Source of the DNA: CAZSXU01 sp964610505
Lineage (GTDB): Bacteria; Arandabacterota; Arandabacteria; JAGLYR01
Assembly (NCBI GenBank): GCA_964610505.1
Contig: CAZSXU010000042.1
Span: 1-21,261 of the forward strand
Length of the DNA stretch: 21,261 nucleotides
Direction: 5' to 3'
The translations under genes were made by a program, and so were the position numbers. The notes beneath the pieces are model-generated. The model searched no databases, had not been told where the DNA came from, and saw only the letters and a list, made by a program, of their open reading frames with translations. This document shows positions 13,789 to 21,261 of this stretch, piece by piece. Every line of letters begins with the position of its first letter. The first letter of the stretch is position 1.

Positions 13789-14934
13789 ATGTGGGTTCAG
13801 GCGAAGGAAGCGGTGCAGGGGTCCCGACGGGGACCCGCCCTCCTGTGGGTCGGTCTGGCGATGATTGCAGGTGTCTCCGGCTGCGGCCGGAGCGCCCCGC
13901 AGGCGGAGGATCGGGAGGCCGTGCCGGTGGAAGTCGCCGTGATGGTTCCGGCGTCGGTGAGCGAGACGACGGTTCTCACGGGGATTCTGGAGGGTTATCG
14001 GGCGGTCGACGTCGTGTCCGAGGTATCGGGCGAGGTGATCGCCATTCGCAAGGACCTCGGGGACCGGGTCGACTCGGGAGAGATTCTGGCCTCGGTGGAC
14101 AAGAAGGTGGCGAGGGAGAGCCTCAACCAGGCGGAAGCCGCCGTCATGGCGGCGGAGGCGGGCTACGAACTTTCTCGCGTGGATTTCCAGCGAGATTCGA
14201 CCCTGTTCTTCGACGGCACGAGTTCGGAAGCCGCGTACCAGAGAGGTCGCATGGCCATGACGGCCGCCCGGGCGGAGCTCCGTTCGGCGCGAGCCGGGGC
14301 GGAACTGGCCGAGCGCTGGCTGGTGGAAACGGATATTCGCTCTCCGTTTGCCGGTATTGTGTCGCGCCGGGACTGTGAACGGGGAAGCTTCGTGAGTCCC
14401 GGGTTGCCGGTCTACCGGGTCGTGGACATCGATTCTCTTCGCCTTCGTCTCGGAGTCTCCCAGAGCGAGGTGGCGAGAGTTCACCCGGGGATGAAGACCC
14501 GGATCACGGTTGAGGCTCTGGGACATCGGGTCTTCGAGGGCCGGGTTCGAGCAGTGTCGCCCGAGGCGGACGAGAGGACGCGCACCTTCACGGTGGAGGT
14601 TGTACTGGCGAACCCGGCCGGACATCCTCTCAAGGACGGGATGGTCGTCCGGGTCAAACTGGTTCTGAACACGTTTGACGGGGCGATCCGGGTCCCGCGG
14701 GAAGCCGTCCTCCGCAATGGGGATGGGGGATACGTGTTCGTCGTGGCCGACTCCATCGCCCGGCGCCGGAACCTGGAACTGGGCGCACTCATTGATAACG
14801 GCTACCTGATCACCGGCGGGTTGAGCCCGGGAGACCGGGTGGTGACCGTCGGAATGCAGAATCTCCGGGACGGGTTCCCGGTGTCTCTCGATCAGACATC
14901 GCCCGCCGATCCGATGGAGGAAGACGCGCCATGA
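13789..14934 (+). CDS. RND efflux periplasmic adaptor lipoprotein (membrane fusion protein)
   Basis: A 381-residue adaptor that links an RND pump to an outer-membrane channel. The N-terminus has a hydrophobic stretch ending in lipobox VSGC, so Cys is acylated and the protein is anchored to the inner membrane. The order is typical: a first beta-barrel strand group, half-lipoyl segment YRAVDVVSEVSGEVIAI, an alpha-helical hairpin with Ala-rich heptads (about 105-170), second half-lipoyl DIRSPFAGIVSRRD, a beta-barrel, and a membrane-proximal domain with VPREAVL. ATG 13789 is preceded by gaggag six bases upstream; the upstream in-frame ATG 13729 would put 20 residues before the signal and is rejected. 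It overlaps the pump gene by ATGA, showing translational coupling. Confidence 0.92.
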   Translation: MWVQAKEAVQGSRRGPALLWVGLAMIAGVSGCGRSAPQAEDREAVPVEVAVMVPASVSETTVLTGILEGYRAVDVVSEVSGEVIAIRKDLGDRVDSGEILASVDKKVARESLNQAEAAVMAAEAGYELSRVDFQRDSTLFFDGTSSEAAYQRGRMAMTAARAELRSARAGAELAERWLVETDIRSPFAGIVSRRDCERGSFVSPGLPVYRVVDIDSLRLRLGVSQSEVARVHPGMKTRITVEALGHRVFEGRVRAVSPEADERTRTFTVEVVLANPAGHPLKDGMVVRVKLVLNTFDGAIRVPREAVLRNGDGGYVFVVADSIARRRNLELGALIDNGYLITGGLSPGDRVVTVGMQNLRDGFPVSLDQTSPADPMEEDAP

Positions 14935-17900
14935 AGGCCCTGCCGCGCTTCTCCGTCAGTCAGCCTGTCCTGATCAACCTCCTCATGATCGGGATCTTCG
15001 TCGGCGGGTTCTTCGCCATCTTCGGCATGCCGCAAGAGCTCAACCCCAACATCAGCTTCAACTGGGTCTTCGCCACGGTCGACTATCCGGGTGCCTCGCC
15101 TCAGGAGGTGGAGGACCTGGTGGCCATCCCGATCGAGGAGGAGCTCGACAAAATCGAGAAGGTCACGGAAATCCACTCGACGGCGGGCGAAGGCTGGGCT
15201 TTCTTTCTGGTGAAGTTCGACGAGATGTCCGACTCCGACTTCACGACGAAGATGCAGGAGACCCGGCTTCAGATCGACAGTGCCCGCATCCCCGAGGAGG
15301 CCGAGGTCCTGGAGTTCATGGACTTCGGCTCGGATGACTTTCTCCCCGTGCTCTCGATCGGCATCACGTTTGAGGGAGATCCGGAAGTTGCGGCCGCCAT
15401 GGCGGACGAGCTGGAGGATGAAATCGAGGCCATCGGGGACGTGGCCAAGATCCAGGTGTCCGGACTGGAGGATCGGGAGATCTGGGTCGAAGTCGATCCG
15501 ATCAAACTGAACGGCCAGGGGGTTACCCTAGGGACCGTCGTCCAGGTACTGGCCCGCAGGAACGTCAACTTCCCCGGGGGCAGCATCAACGTCGGTCGAT
15601 CCGAGTACCAGGTCCGTGCCGTCGGGCGCTTCGAATCGCCGGAAGAGATCGAGCGCGCCGTCCTGAAAACCGACCCGGCGGGCCGCATCGTCTACCTTGG
15701 CGATGTGGCGACCGTGACCCGGGTTCGCGCCGAGGACACGGTGATCTCCCGCCTCAACGGCAAGCCGGCCATCACGATTTCCGTCTCCAAGAAGGCCGGT
15801 GGATCGACCTTCGAGGTCGTGGACAAGATCAAGGACATCGTAGAGAAGTACCAGGAACGGAGCCCGGAAGGCATCGATTTCAGCGTGACCATCGATACGA
15901 CCCGTTACATCAGCCGCATCCTCGGGGTGCTCCGCAACAATGCGCTGATCGGAATCGTCTTCATCTTTGCCATTCTGCTGGTCTTCCTCGGGGCCGCCAA
16001 CGCCGGACTCGCGGCTCTCGGGATTCCGCTCTCCTTCATGATCACGTTCATTCTGATGTACCTGACGGGGTCCACCATCAACGGCTCGACCGTCTTCGCC
16101 ATGATCATGGTTCTCGGCATCATCGTCGACGACGCCATCATCGTGCTGGAGAACGTCCACTCTCACCGGCAGCAGGGGAAGTCCCTCCGTGACGCCGTTG
16201 TGGACGGAGCCTCGGAGGTCATCGGTCCGGTGACCTCGGGAATCCTGACCACGATCGCGGCCTTCCTCCCGCTGATGCTGCTCCCCGGAATCATGGGCAA
16301 GTTCATGCGCGTCATCCCCTTTGTGGTCAGTCTTGCGCTCCTTGCCTCGCTGTTTGAAGCCACCGTGATTCTCCCCTCCCACCTCCATGATTGGACGGGG
16401 GGGTCCAGGCGCCACAAGAAAAAGGAGTTCGGGTTCTACCTGTGGCTGAGGGAACGGTATGAGCGGGTTCTGCGGAAGGCCCTCCGGTTGCGCTACCCCG
16501 TCCTTGGAGCGATGGTGCTGCTGATCCTCGTGGCGTTCGTGATGATCCCGCTGGTCGGTGTGGAGATGTTCGGGAGCGAGAACCTGGGGCATTTCACGGT
16601 GCTCCTGAAGTTCCCCGAGGGAACGTCGCTCGAAGAAACGGATCGGATTGTCCGCAAGGTGGAAGCCGCCGCGCTCAGCCTTCCGGCCCACGAGCTCAAG
16701 TACGTCGAGGCCTCGAGCGGGCTCTACCAGGGAAACAACGAATGGCTGGTTCGCAAGAACGTGGGACAGGTGGTCGTGAGTCTCGTGCGGGACGAGGGTA
16801 AACGGCGCCCGATCGACGCGGTCATCCGTGCGCTCAGGGATTCGGTCTCCGATATCAGCGGGATCTCATCCATCGAGTTCGAGAAACCCTCGAGCGGGCC
16901 GCCTTCCTCGAAACCGGTCAGTGTCCGATTGACCGGCAAGTACATGGACGAACTGCGCTCGGCCATGGTGGACTTCAAGGACGTCCTCGCCGGCATCGAG
17001 GGAGTCTATGACATCGGCGACGATTTCCCCCAGGGAACGCAGGAGATCCGGATCAAGATCGACGAGGAGCGGGCTTCACTCTACGGACTCTCTACGCAGG
17101 ATATCGCGCTTGAGCTCCGCACGGCGATCGCCGGACTGACGGCCACGACGTTCCGGGACGGCGATGAAGACATCGACGTCGTCGTCAAGTTGCGCGAGGA
17201 TCTCAACAACTCGCTCGAGTCCGTGCGCGCCCTCAGGGTCAACACGTTCACGGGCGCGTCGGTTCCGCTCTCGGATGTGGCCTCCATCACCGTGCACGAC
17301 ACCATGTCTGAGATCAAGCGCAGGAATCTCAAGCGGACCATCATCGTCCAGGCCGATATCGATCCATCGACGACGAGCGTAGACCGGGCGGTGGGAGAGG
17401 CCGCATCCCGATTCGATGAGATTGAACGGCGCTACGAAGACGTTCAGATCGAGATCGGAGGGGAGTTCGAGGAATTTTCCGATTTCCTTTCGGATCTGCA
17501 ACGACTGTTTGTCATCGGTCTCATCCTGATCTACCTGATCCTGGGGACACAGTTCCGGTCGTACGTGCAGCCGCTGACCATTCTATTCATCGTGCCCTTT
17601 GCCTTTATCGGGGCGATGGTGGGTCTCATGGTGGCCGGAGACAAGTTCGGTATCGTGACGCTCTTCGGCTTCGTGGCCCTGGCGGGGATCGTGGTGAACG
17701 ACGCCATCGTGATGATCTCGTTCATCAACAACGCCCGCCGCGAGGGGAAGGACCGTTGGGAGTCCATCGTCTCCGGCGGTGTTCAGCGGCTCCGGCCGAT
17801 CATCCTGACCTCGGTGACGACGATCGGCGGTCTGCTGCCGACCTGCGTCGGCATCGGCGGTACATCCGCAGTCTGGCGGCCCCTGGCCAATACCATTGCC

Positions 17901-18011
17901 TGGGGACTGGTGTTCTCCACCGTTCTGACGCTCCTCATGCTCCCCTGCGTGCTGGCCATCGTGGATGACATCAAGGGTCGTATTACACGACGCCCCGCGG
18001 CCAGGGTGTGA
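14931..18011 (+). CDS. RND family efflux pump (AcrB/MexB/HAE superfamily)
   Basis: A 1026-residue inner-membrane proton antiporter, the usual length for the family. TM1 is at about 12-32, followed by the porter loop with DYPGASPQEVEDLVAIPIE. The TM4 proton-relay motif GIIVDDAIIVLENV carries Asp400-Asp401. A second half with its own docking and porter domains follows, then TM7-12. In TM10 the place of AcrB Lys940 reads GIVVNDAIVMISF, so the relay lysine is replaced; this form is common among broad environmental RND subfamilies. Drug, lipid or metal substrate cannot be told. It starts in a 4-bp overlap with the adaptor stop. No TolC-like outer-membrane gene is in the window. Its last 29 bp overlap the end of the CGNR gene on the other strand. 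Confidence 0.93.
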   Translation: MKALPRFSVSQPVLINLLMIGIFVGGFFAIFGMPQELNPNISFNWVFATVDYPGASPQEVEDLVAIPIEEELDKIEKVTEIHSTAGEGWAFFLVKFDEMSDSDFTTKMQETRLQIDSARIPEEAEVLEFMDFGSDDFLPVLSIGITFEGDPEVAAAMADELEDEIEAIGDVAKIQVSGLEDREIWVEVDPIKLNGQGVTLGTVVQVLARRNVNFPGGSINVGRSEYQVRAVGRFESPEEIERAVLKTDPAGRIVYLGDVATVTRVRAEDTVISRLNGKPAITISVSKKAGGSTFEVVDKIKDIVEKYQERSPEGIDFSVTIDTTRYISRILGVLRNNALIGIVFIFAILLVFLGAANAGLAALGIPLSFMITFILMYLTGSTINGSTVFAMIMVLGIIVDDAIIVLENVHSHRQQGKSLRDAVVDGASEVIGPVTSGILTTIAAFLPLMLLPGIMGKFMRVIPFVVSLALLASLFEATVILPSHLHDWTGGSRRHKKKEFGFYLWLRERYERVLRKALRLRYPVLGAMVLLILVAFVMIPLVGVEMFGSENLGHFTVLLKFPEGTSLEETDRIVRKVEAAALSLPAHELKYVEASSGLYQGNNEWLVRKNVGQVVVSLVRDEGKRRPIDAVIRALRDSVSDISGISSIEFEKPSSGPPSSKPVSVRLTGKYMDELRSAMVDFKDVLAGIEGVYDIGDDFPQGTQEIRIKIDEERASLYGLSTQDIALELRTAIAGLTATTFRDGDEDIDVVVKLREDLNNSLESVRALRVNTFTGASVPLSDVASITVHDTMSEIKRRNLKRTIIVQADIDPSTTSVDRAVGEAASRFDEIERRYEDVQIEIGGEFEEFSDFLSDLQRLFVIGLILIYLILGTQFRSYVQPLTILFIVPFAFIGAMVGLMVAGDKFGIVTLFGFVALAGIVVNDAIVMISFINNARREGKDRWESIVSGGVQRLRPIILTSVTTIGGLLPTCVGIGGTSAVWRPLANTIAWGLVFSTVLTLLMLPCVLAIVDDIKGRITRRPAARV

Positions 18012-18624
18012 TCGGGCCATCGCCGGGAGCTCCCGTCTTCGCCGTCTCCCGGCGCCGGCGGCGGTAGGCTGTCGCCTTCTCCCGGTTTCCGCAGACCGTC
18101 ATGCGGCACCAGGCCGAAGATCTGTTTTTCGAATGATCGTAGAAGACCCTCCGGCACGAGGCGCGCGCACACGCTTTCATCCGGGCCCACGTTCCCCCGG
18201 CCATTGCCGTGTAAACCACGCCGAAGATCCTGGCCAGCCCGCCCGGAGCATCGGGGACCCTGGGAACGAGTTCGCCGGATCCGTCGGCGCGAAAACGTAC
18301 GGCCAGGCCGATGCGCCCGGACACGCGATTGAGGGTTTCGATCGCCTCAGGGTCCACCTGCGAGCGGTTGTTGGCCGAGGCCAGGGCTCGAAGCGCCTCG
18401 CGCGTCTCGAGGGCCAGGCGGAGGTCCGATTCGCCGACGTACGTACCTCTTTCGACCAGCCCGTTCTCGAGCAGCCAGTCCCGAAGGGCATCGGGGTCGG
18501 AGAGAGTGTCCTGCTCCCCCTCGACATCGAGTGTATTGACAAAGGCCTCCACGAGAAGGAGGGGACCCGGAGCCGGAATGCGCTCTTGAGCTTGCGTGGA
18601 TCTTGAAATCAGGGTTTTTTCCAT
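17983..18624 (-). CDS. CGNR zinc-finger (ABATE-domain) transcriptional regulator
   Basis: A 213-residue protein of the CGNR family. The N-terminal part, with VEAFVNTLDVEGEQDTLSDP and LREALRAL-like helices, is the ABATE stress-associated domain. The C-terminal part, about 155-200, has KACARASCRRVFYDHSKN and WCRMTVCGNREKA, giving the four cysteines and the CGNR signature of the DNA-binding zinc finger, followed by an arginine-rich stretch. These proteins are thought to be regulators; targets are unknown. Its position next to the pump, convergent, makes pump control possible but unproven. I choose ATG 18624 because the upstream TTG at 18663 doubles as the first bases of a -35 box and has no ribosome site. 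The 3' end overlaps the RND gene by 29 bp. Confidence 0.85.
   Translation of the reverse strand: MEKTLISRSTQAQERIPAPGPLLLVEAFVNTLDVEGEQDTLSDPDALRDWLLENGLVERGTYVGESDLRLALETREALRALASANNRSQVDPEAIETLNRVSGRIGLAVRFRADGSGELVPRVPDAPGGLARIFGVVYTAMAGGTWARMKACARASCRRVFYDHSKNRSSAWCRMTVCGNREKATAYRRRRRETAKTGAPGDGPITPWPRGVV
18021..18054. terminator. Possible hairpin terminator after the RND gene, inside the CGNR gene
   Basis: CGCCGGGAG (18021-18029) pairs exactly with CTCCCGGCG (18046-18054) across a 16-nt loop, nine bases after the pump stop. An alternative palindrome CGGGAGCTCCCG is nested at 18024-18035. There is no T-run, so it would be a Rho-assisted or barrier hairpin at best. It overlaps the coding end of the opposite gene. 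Confidence 0.35.
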
Positions 18625-18633
18625 GGCAGAACC

Positions 18634-18663
18634 ATCGTAGGGATGACGCCGGTTATGTGTCAA
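18634..18663 (-). promoter_or_regulatory. Promoter of the CGNR gene, apparently giving a leaderless mRNA
   Basis: On the - strand a perfect TTGACA (18663-18658) and TACGAT (18639-18634) are 18 bp apart. The predicted start of transcription, near 18627, is about three bases before ATG 18624, and no Shine-Dalgarno sequence precedes that ATG. Confidence 0.5.
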
Positions 18664-18907
18664 GGATGAATTATCTATGCATCACCGCTGTAGTTATTTT
18701 GAAGGTGACGGTGATGGGTGTTAGTCGAGGATGCTGCGTCCCGATTGGGTGAGACGCTGGATGGACTGGGAAATCATTCCGGGGCGTCTCTCATTGTCAA
18801 GGAACGGGGCGAACGGGTAGAGTTGGGGTGCGGCAGGGGCATGCTGGATCAACCTGGTGTGCGCGGGCCTCGGCCCCTGGGCGAACCTCGAATAAGGAGG
18901 ATGGCGG

Positions 18908-19276
18908 ATGGCAGAGGTGGTCAATATCGAGCGGTGCTTTGAGAAGTTCACGGATACATTCTCGCCCAAAATCGTCGGGGAGCTCAACGGCCAGCACGTC
19001 AAACTCGTGCGGGCGGAGGGGGACAAAGTTCCCTGGCATACGCACGACAAGGAAGACGAGTTGTTCTTCGTGCTCGAGGGGACGCTCGACGTCCACGAGA
19101 GGGATGGAACCGTGACACTTCAACCCGGCGAATTCTGCATCGTTCATAGGGGCAGCGAACATCGGGTCGTGCCGCACGGTCACGTGAGACTGATCCTGTT
19201 CGAACCCGCGGGCACCGCGCATACAGGAAGCGTGCGTTCGGAAATCACACTGGACGAGTACGAATGGCTGGAATAG
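18908..19276 (+). CDS. Small cupin-domain protein
   Basis: A 122-residue single-domain cytoplasmic cupin. Motif 1 is a full match to G-x5-H-x-H-x4-E-x6-G: Gly38, His44, His46, Glu51, Gly58. Motif 2 is looser, with LQPGEFCIVHRGSEHR supplying Pro73 and His85. Three histidines and a glutamate would bind one metal ion. Cupins of this size include sugar-phosphate isomerase-like and dioxygenase-like proteins and simple sensors; nothing in the sequence decides between these. A strong AAGGAGG (18894-18900) lies seven bases before ATG 18908. It stands alone between the CGNR gene, which is divergent, and the glycosyltransferase, which is convergent 27 bp away. Confidence 0.87.
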   Translation: MAEVVNIERCFEKFTDTFSPKIVGELNGQHVKLVRAEGDKVPWHTHDKEDELFFVLEGTLDVHERDGTVTLQPGEFCIVHRGSEHRVVPHGHVRLILFEPAGTAHTGSVRSEITLDEYEWLE

Positions 19277-19303
19277 GAAGAGCGAGAGGGTGGGTCGATC
19301 ACA

Positions 19304-20866
19304 TCACTCGATTTCCGCTCCGGCTTCCCCCGATCCCTTGCGAACGAGGAGCGTTCTGGCCGAATCCAGCGGGGGAAGGCTCACGGGTTCGAATTCACGC
19401 ATCAGATATGCCCAGAGTATAGGATTGCGCGCGCCGGGGGCGAGATCCGACCTCCCGTCCAGGGTATAGCGGGACGTCAGGACCCATCGCGTGTGGTTCC
19501 TCTCGAGCTCCGCGATCATCTCGATCTGCTTCTTCTCCGAGTGCGGCCACAGGAGGTACGGGTCCCAGATGGGCGCCGTCCTTCCCAGCAGGGGGTACAG
19601 GATGGCACTGTGCGTGGCGATGAGGAGGCTCTCCTCGGATGGGACGTTACGCTCGAGAACCCCGGCGACGTCGTTCACCAGACGCGCGTGTCTATGGTTG
19701 ATCCACATCGAGTCCCCGCGGATGTCGGCCCGGACGTATCGCTTCGCGGAGGAACTCAATCGATGGAACGCGGGGATGCCATAGAACGCCCCGGGCAGCG
19801 TGGAGACGATGAGCAGGACGGCCGGAACGGCCCAACGGAACCGGTGTTTGGAGGCGGCCGCGACCGTTACGAGTCCGATGAGAATCGGATGGATCGCCCC
19901 GGCCAGGTGGGTGAGGTCGGCGCGGGACCACGCGTGGTGCGCGTAGGGAAGTCCGACGAATACGCACGCGGTGAGCAGGTGTCCGGCCGCCTTTCGATCC
20001 TTCGGGGCGCGCACGCGAAGGATCAGAAGCACCCCGAGGAAGATCGGAACCAGGAGGAAGCTCATCCCCGTGGACACACGGATGAGCATATCCAGTGCGG
20101 TTCCGGAATGAACCACGCGCCAGGGCCAGGGCACCGGTACGCCGAGATTGGCGCCGCCCCGGGCGTAGAGGAAAATCACCGATTCCATCCAGCTCCGGGC
20201 GAAGCCCGGGATAAGCCCCATCATGGCCCACAGGGGAGAGAGTCCGGCAAGCACGCCGCCGACCCAGACGGCCGACGAGCGCCACAGGGGAACGGCCCGC
20301 ATCTTGAAGCGGAGGTACAGGAGGAGGGCGGCGAAGGCGAGGAAGGCGTAGAGCCCCAGGTTTCGGCCCACGAACGCGGCCAGCCCGACGAACACGCCGG
20401 AGACAAAGAGGCGGGTCCGCGACGGCTTCTCCAGCAGTCTCACGCCGACCCACACGGCGATGAGCGCGATCGCGGGCTCGAACAGCTTGTAGACGGGCTG
20501 CATCCAGAGGGTCAGGCAGATTCCGGCCAACAGGAGAAACGGCCGGGATCCGACGGCGCGGGTCAGAGCCAGCAATCCGCAGAGGAGTCCCACGACCTGG
20601 AAGGCGGCCGAGCTTCTCCGAAGCCCGAGAAGTCCGTCTCCGAAAAGATGCGAGAAGGCGGCGCACCAGTAGTACCGCCCCGGATCGTAGGAGCGGAAAT
20701 CCCGAATTGGCACGTCGCCGGCCGCCGTTCGCAGACTGCCGTACCAGAGGTAGCCCTCATCTCCGGGGCTGAGGCCCGTGGTGTCCTGGATCCCATGGGA
20801 GAGAACGACGAGGATGACGGCGACGAGAATCACAAATCCCGAATGCACGCGCGCCGCGCTCTTCAC
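19304..20866 (-). CDS. Polytopic GT-C-type (PMT/ArnT-like) glycosyltransferase
   Basis: A 520-residue inner-membrane protein with roughly ten to twelve hydrophobic segments and a soluble C-terminal part (from about residue 390). After TM1 comes GLSPGDEGYLWYGSLRTAAGD, then FRSYDPGRYYW. The Asp36-Glu37 pair in the first periplasmic loop is the hallmark of GT-C enzymes of the GT39/GT83 kind, which use polyprenyl-phosphate sugars. Transfer to a lipid, glycan or protein is possible; the acceptor is unknown. I choose GTG 20866, which sits directly before the first transmembrane helix with GGAGG six bases upstream. A longer reading to 21025 adds a Pro/Gly/Arg-rich leader without family resemblance. 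It is convergent with the cupin and divergent from the glycosidase at the window end. Confidence 0.78.
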   Translation of the reverse strand: MKSAARVHSGFVILVAVILVVLSHGIQDTTGLSPGDEGYLWYGSLRTAAGDVPIRDFRSYDPGRYYWCAAFSHLFGDGLLGLRRSSAAFQVVGLLCGLLALTRAVGSRPFLLLAGICLTLWMQPVYKLFEPAIALIAVWVGVRLLEKPSRTRLFVSGVFVGLAAFVGRNLGLYAFLAFAALLLYLRFKMRAVPLWRSSAVWVGGVLAGLSPLWAMMGLIPGFARSWMESVIFLYARGGANLGVPVPWPWRVVHSGTALDMLIRVSTGMSFLLVPIFLGVLLILRVRAPKDRKAAGHLLTACVFVGLPYAHHAWSRADLTHLAGAIHPILIGLVTVAAASKHRFRWAVPAVLLIVSTLPGAFYGIPAFHRLSSSAKRYVRADIRGDSMWINHRHARLVNDVAGVLERNVPSEESLLIATHSAILYPLLGRTAPIWDPYLLWPHSEKKQIEMIAELERNHTRWVLTSRYTLDGRSDLAPGARNPILWAYLMREFEPVSLPPLDSARTLLVRKGSGEAGAEIE

Positions 20867-20872
20867 GGATGC

Positions 20873-20877
20873 CCTCC
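20873..20877 (-). promoter_or_regulatory. Shine-Dalgarno GGAGG for the GTG start of the GT-C protein
   Basis: GGAGG on the - strand, six bases before GTG 20866. It supports a 520-residue protein starting just ahead of the first membrane helix. Confidence 0.65.
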
Positions 20878-21069
20878 GGATGTGGAAGATAGACGGCCGT
20901 CCGAGGCCCACCCTAACAGGCCCGCCGGGCAGCGTCAAGACGCCCGGACTTCGCGCGGGATCCGGTCCCGATCGTCCGCCCCCGTGTTCCTCGTGACTCG
21001 AAGGTTGCATTTTCCTCTCCGGCATTGGAGAATGAGAATCTGCGAGTTAAGCGGATGGAGGTTGCCGGT

Positions 21070-21261
21070 ATGCGACGATGGTCGGCGTGGGTGTGGATCA
21101 GCTTCCTCGGCTCTCTAGCGGCGCCCGGCCTCTTGGTCGCCGAGGAGGCGGCCTTCCTCTCCGCCAAACCCGTCTGGATGAGCGGTCGTGAGACCGAGAT
21201 GAATCTGACCGCCGGATTCCGGGCCGTCTTTCCCGCCCCCCCGGCCGAGCCGGTTCTCCTG
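21070..21261 (+). CDS. Start of an exported glycosidase-like protein (alpha-L-rhamnosidase-like), cut by window edge
   Basis: Only the first 64 codons are present. MRRWSAWVWISFLGSLAAPGLLVAEEA is a Sec signal peptide. The mature part begins FLSAKPVWMSGRETEMNLTAGFRAVF, which resembles the first beta-sandwich strand pattern of GH78-like and other six-hairpin glycosidases as I remember them. The match is short, so the family is tentative. GGAGG at 21057-21061 is eight bases before ATG 21070. The gene starts about 200 bp from the divergent GT-C gene, so a bidirectional promoter region lies between. If right, it adds a further sugar-releasing enzyme to the neighbourhood. Confidence 0.6.
   Translation, partial: MRRWSAWVWISFLGSLAAPGLLVAEEAAFLSAKPVWMSGRETEMNLTAGFRAVFPAPPAEPVLL

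Noticed and set aside
18718..18942. 74-codon + strand frame before the cupin
   Set aside because: It overlaps the cupin start and its strong ribosome site in another frame and looks like random translation.
19493..21118. 541-codon + strand frame opposite the GT-C glycosyltransferase
   Set aside because: Hydrophilic mirror of a membrane protein gene with no domains; it also runs over the start of the next gene.

Overview
The window is GC-rich, densely coded bacterial DNA with no RNA genes, CRISPR array or insertion sequence that I can see. An RND efflux pump with a lipoprotein adaptor, several Sec signal peptides, and sugar-processing enzymes carrying planctomycete-like domains suggest a Gram-negative, probably uncultivated bacterium of the PVC/FCB type (for example Latescibacterota, Hydrogenedentota or Planctomycetota). 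That placement is inference from gene style only.

Layout. Positions 1-351 hold two arrays of tandem mini-hairpins and no convincing gene. A good sigma70-like promoter (352-380) then drives a + strand operon of exported enzymes: a divergent GH13 alpha-amylase-family protein (535-2400), metallophosphatase A (2431-3894), a broken copy of the GH13 3' end (3931-4188), metallophosphatase B (4218-5681), a GH31 glycosidase (5722-8346) and a two-domain serine hydrolase of the beta-lactamase/S12 type (8366-10642). Facing it on the - strand is a two-gene operon: an SGLT-like sodium/solute symporter (13288-11675) followed by a URO-D/MtaA-like protein (11658-10639). Together these look like a module for degrading and importing a decorated alpha-glycan or glycoside. 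The hydrolases would trim sugars, phosphate and ester groups outside the cytoplasm. The symporter would import the product. The zinc-site URO-D protein might handle a methyl group. The substrate is unknown.

A divergent intergenic region (13289-13788) with a candidate promoter and palindrome leads into an adaptor/RND pump operon (13789-18011). The pump's end overlaps the end of a convergent CGNR zinc-finger regulator (18624-17983), which seems to have a leaderless promoter. A small cupin (18908-19276), a GT-C-type membrane glycosyltransferase (20866-19304) and the start of a probable rhamnosidase-like exported glycosidase (21070 to the edge) complete the window.

The most unusual signal is an old tandem duplication of about 1.79 kb covering the GH13 tail plus the phosphatase. 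The two phosphatases have drifted to roughly 60-65 percent protein identity by eye, yet a 209-bp block of the GH13 tail is identical in both copies, which points to recent gene conversion. Phosphatase A has also lost a conserved metal-binding aspartate (Asn288) that phosphatase B keeps (Asp288).
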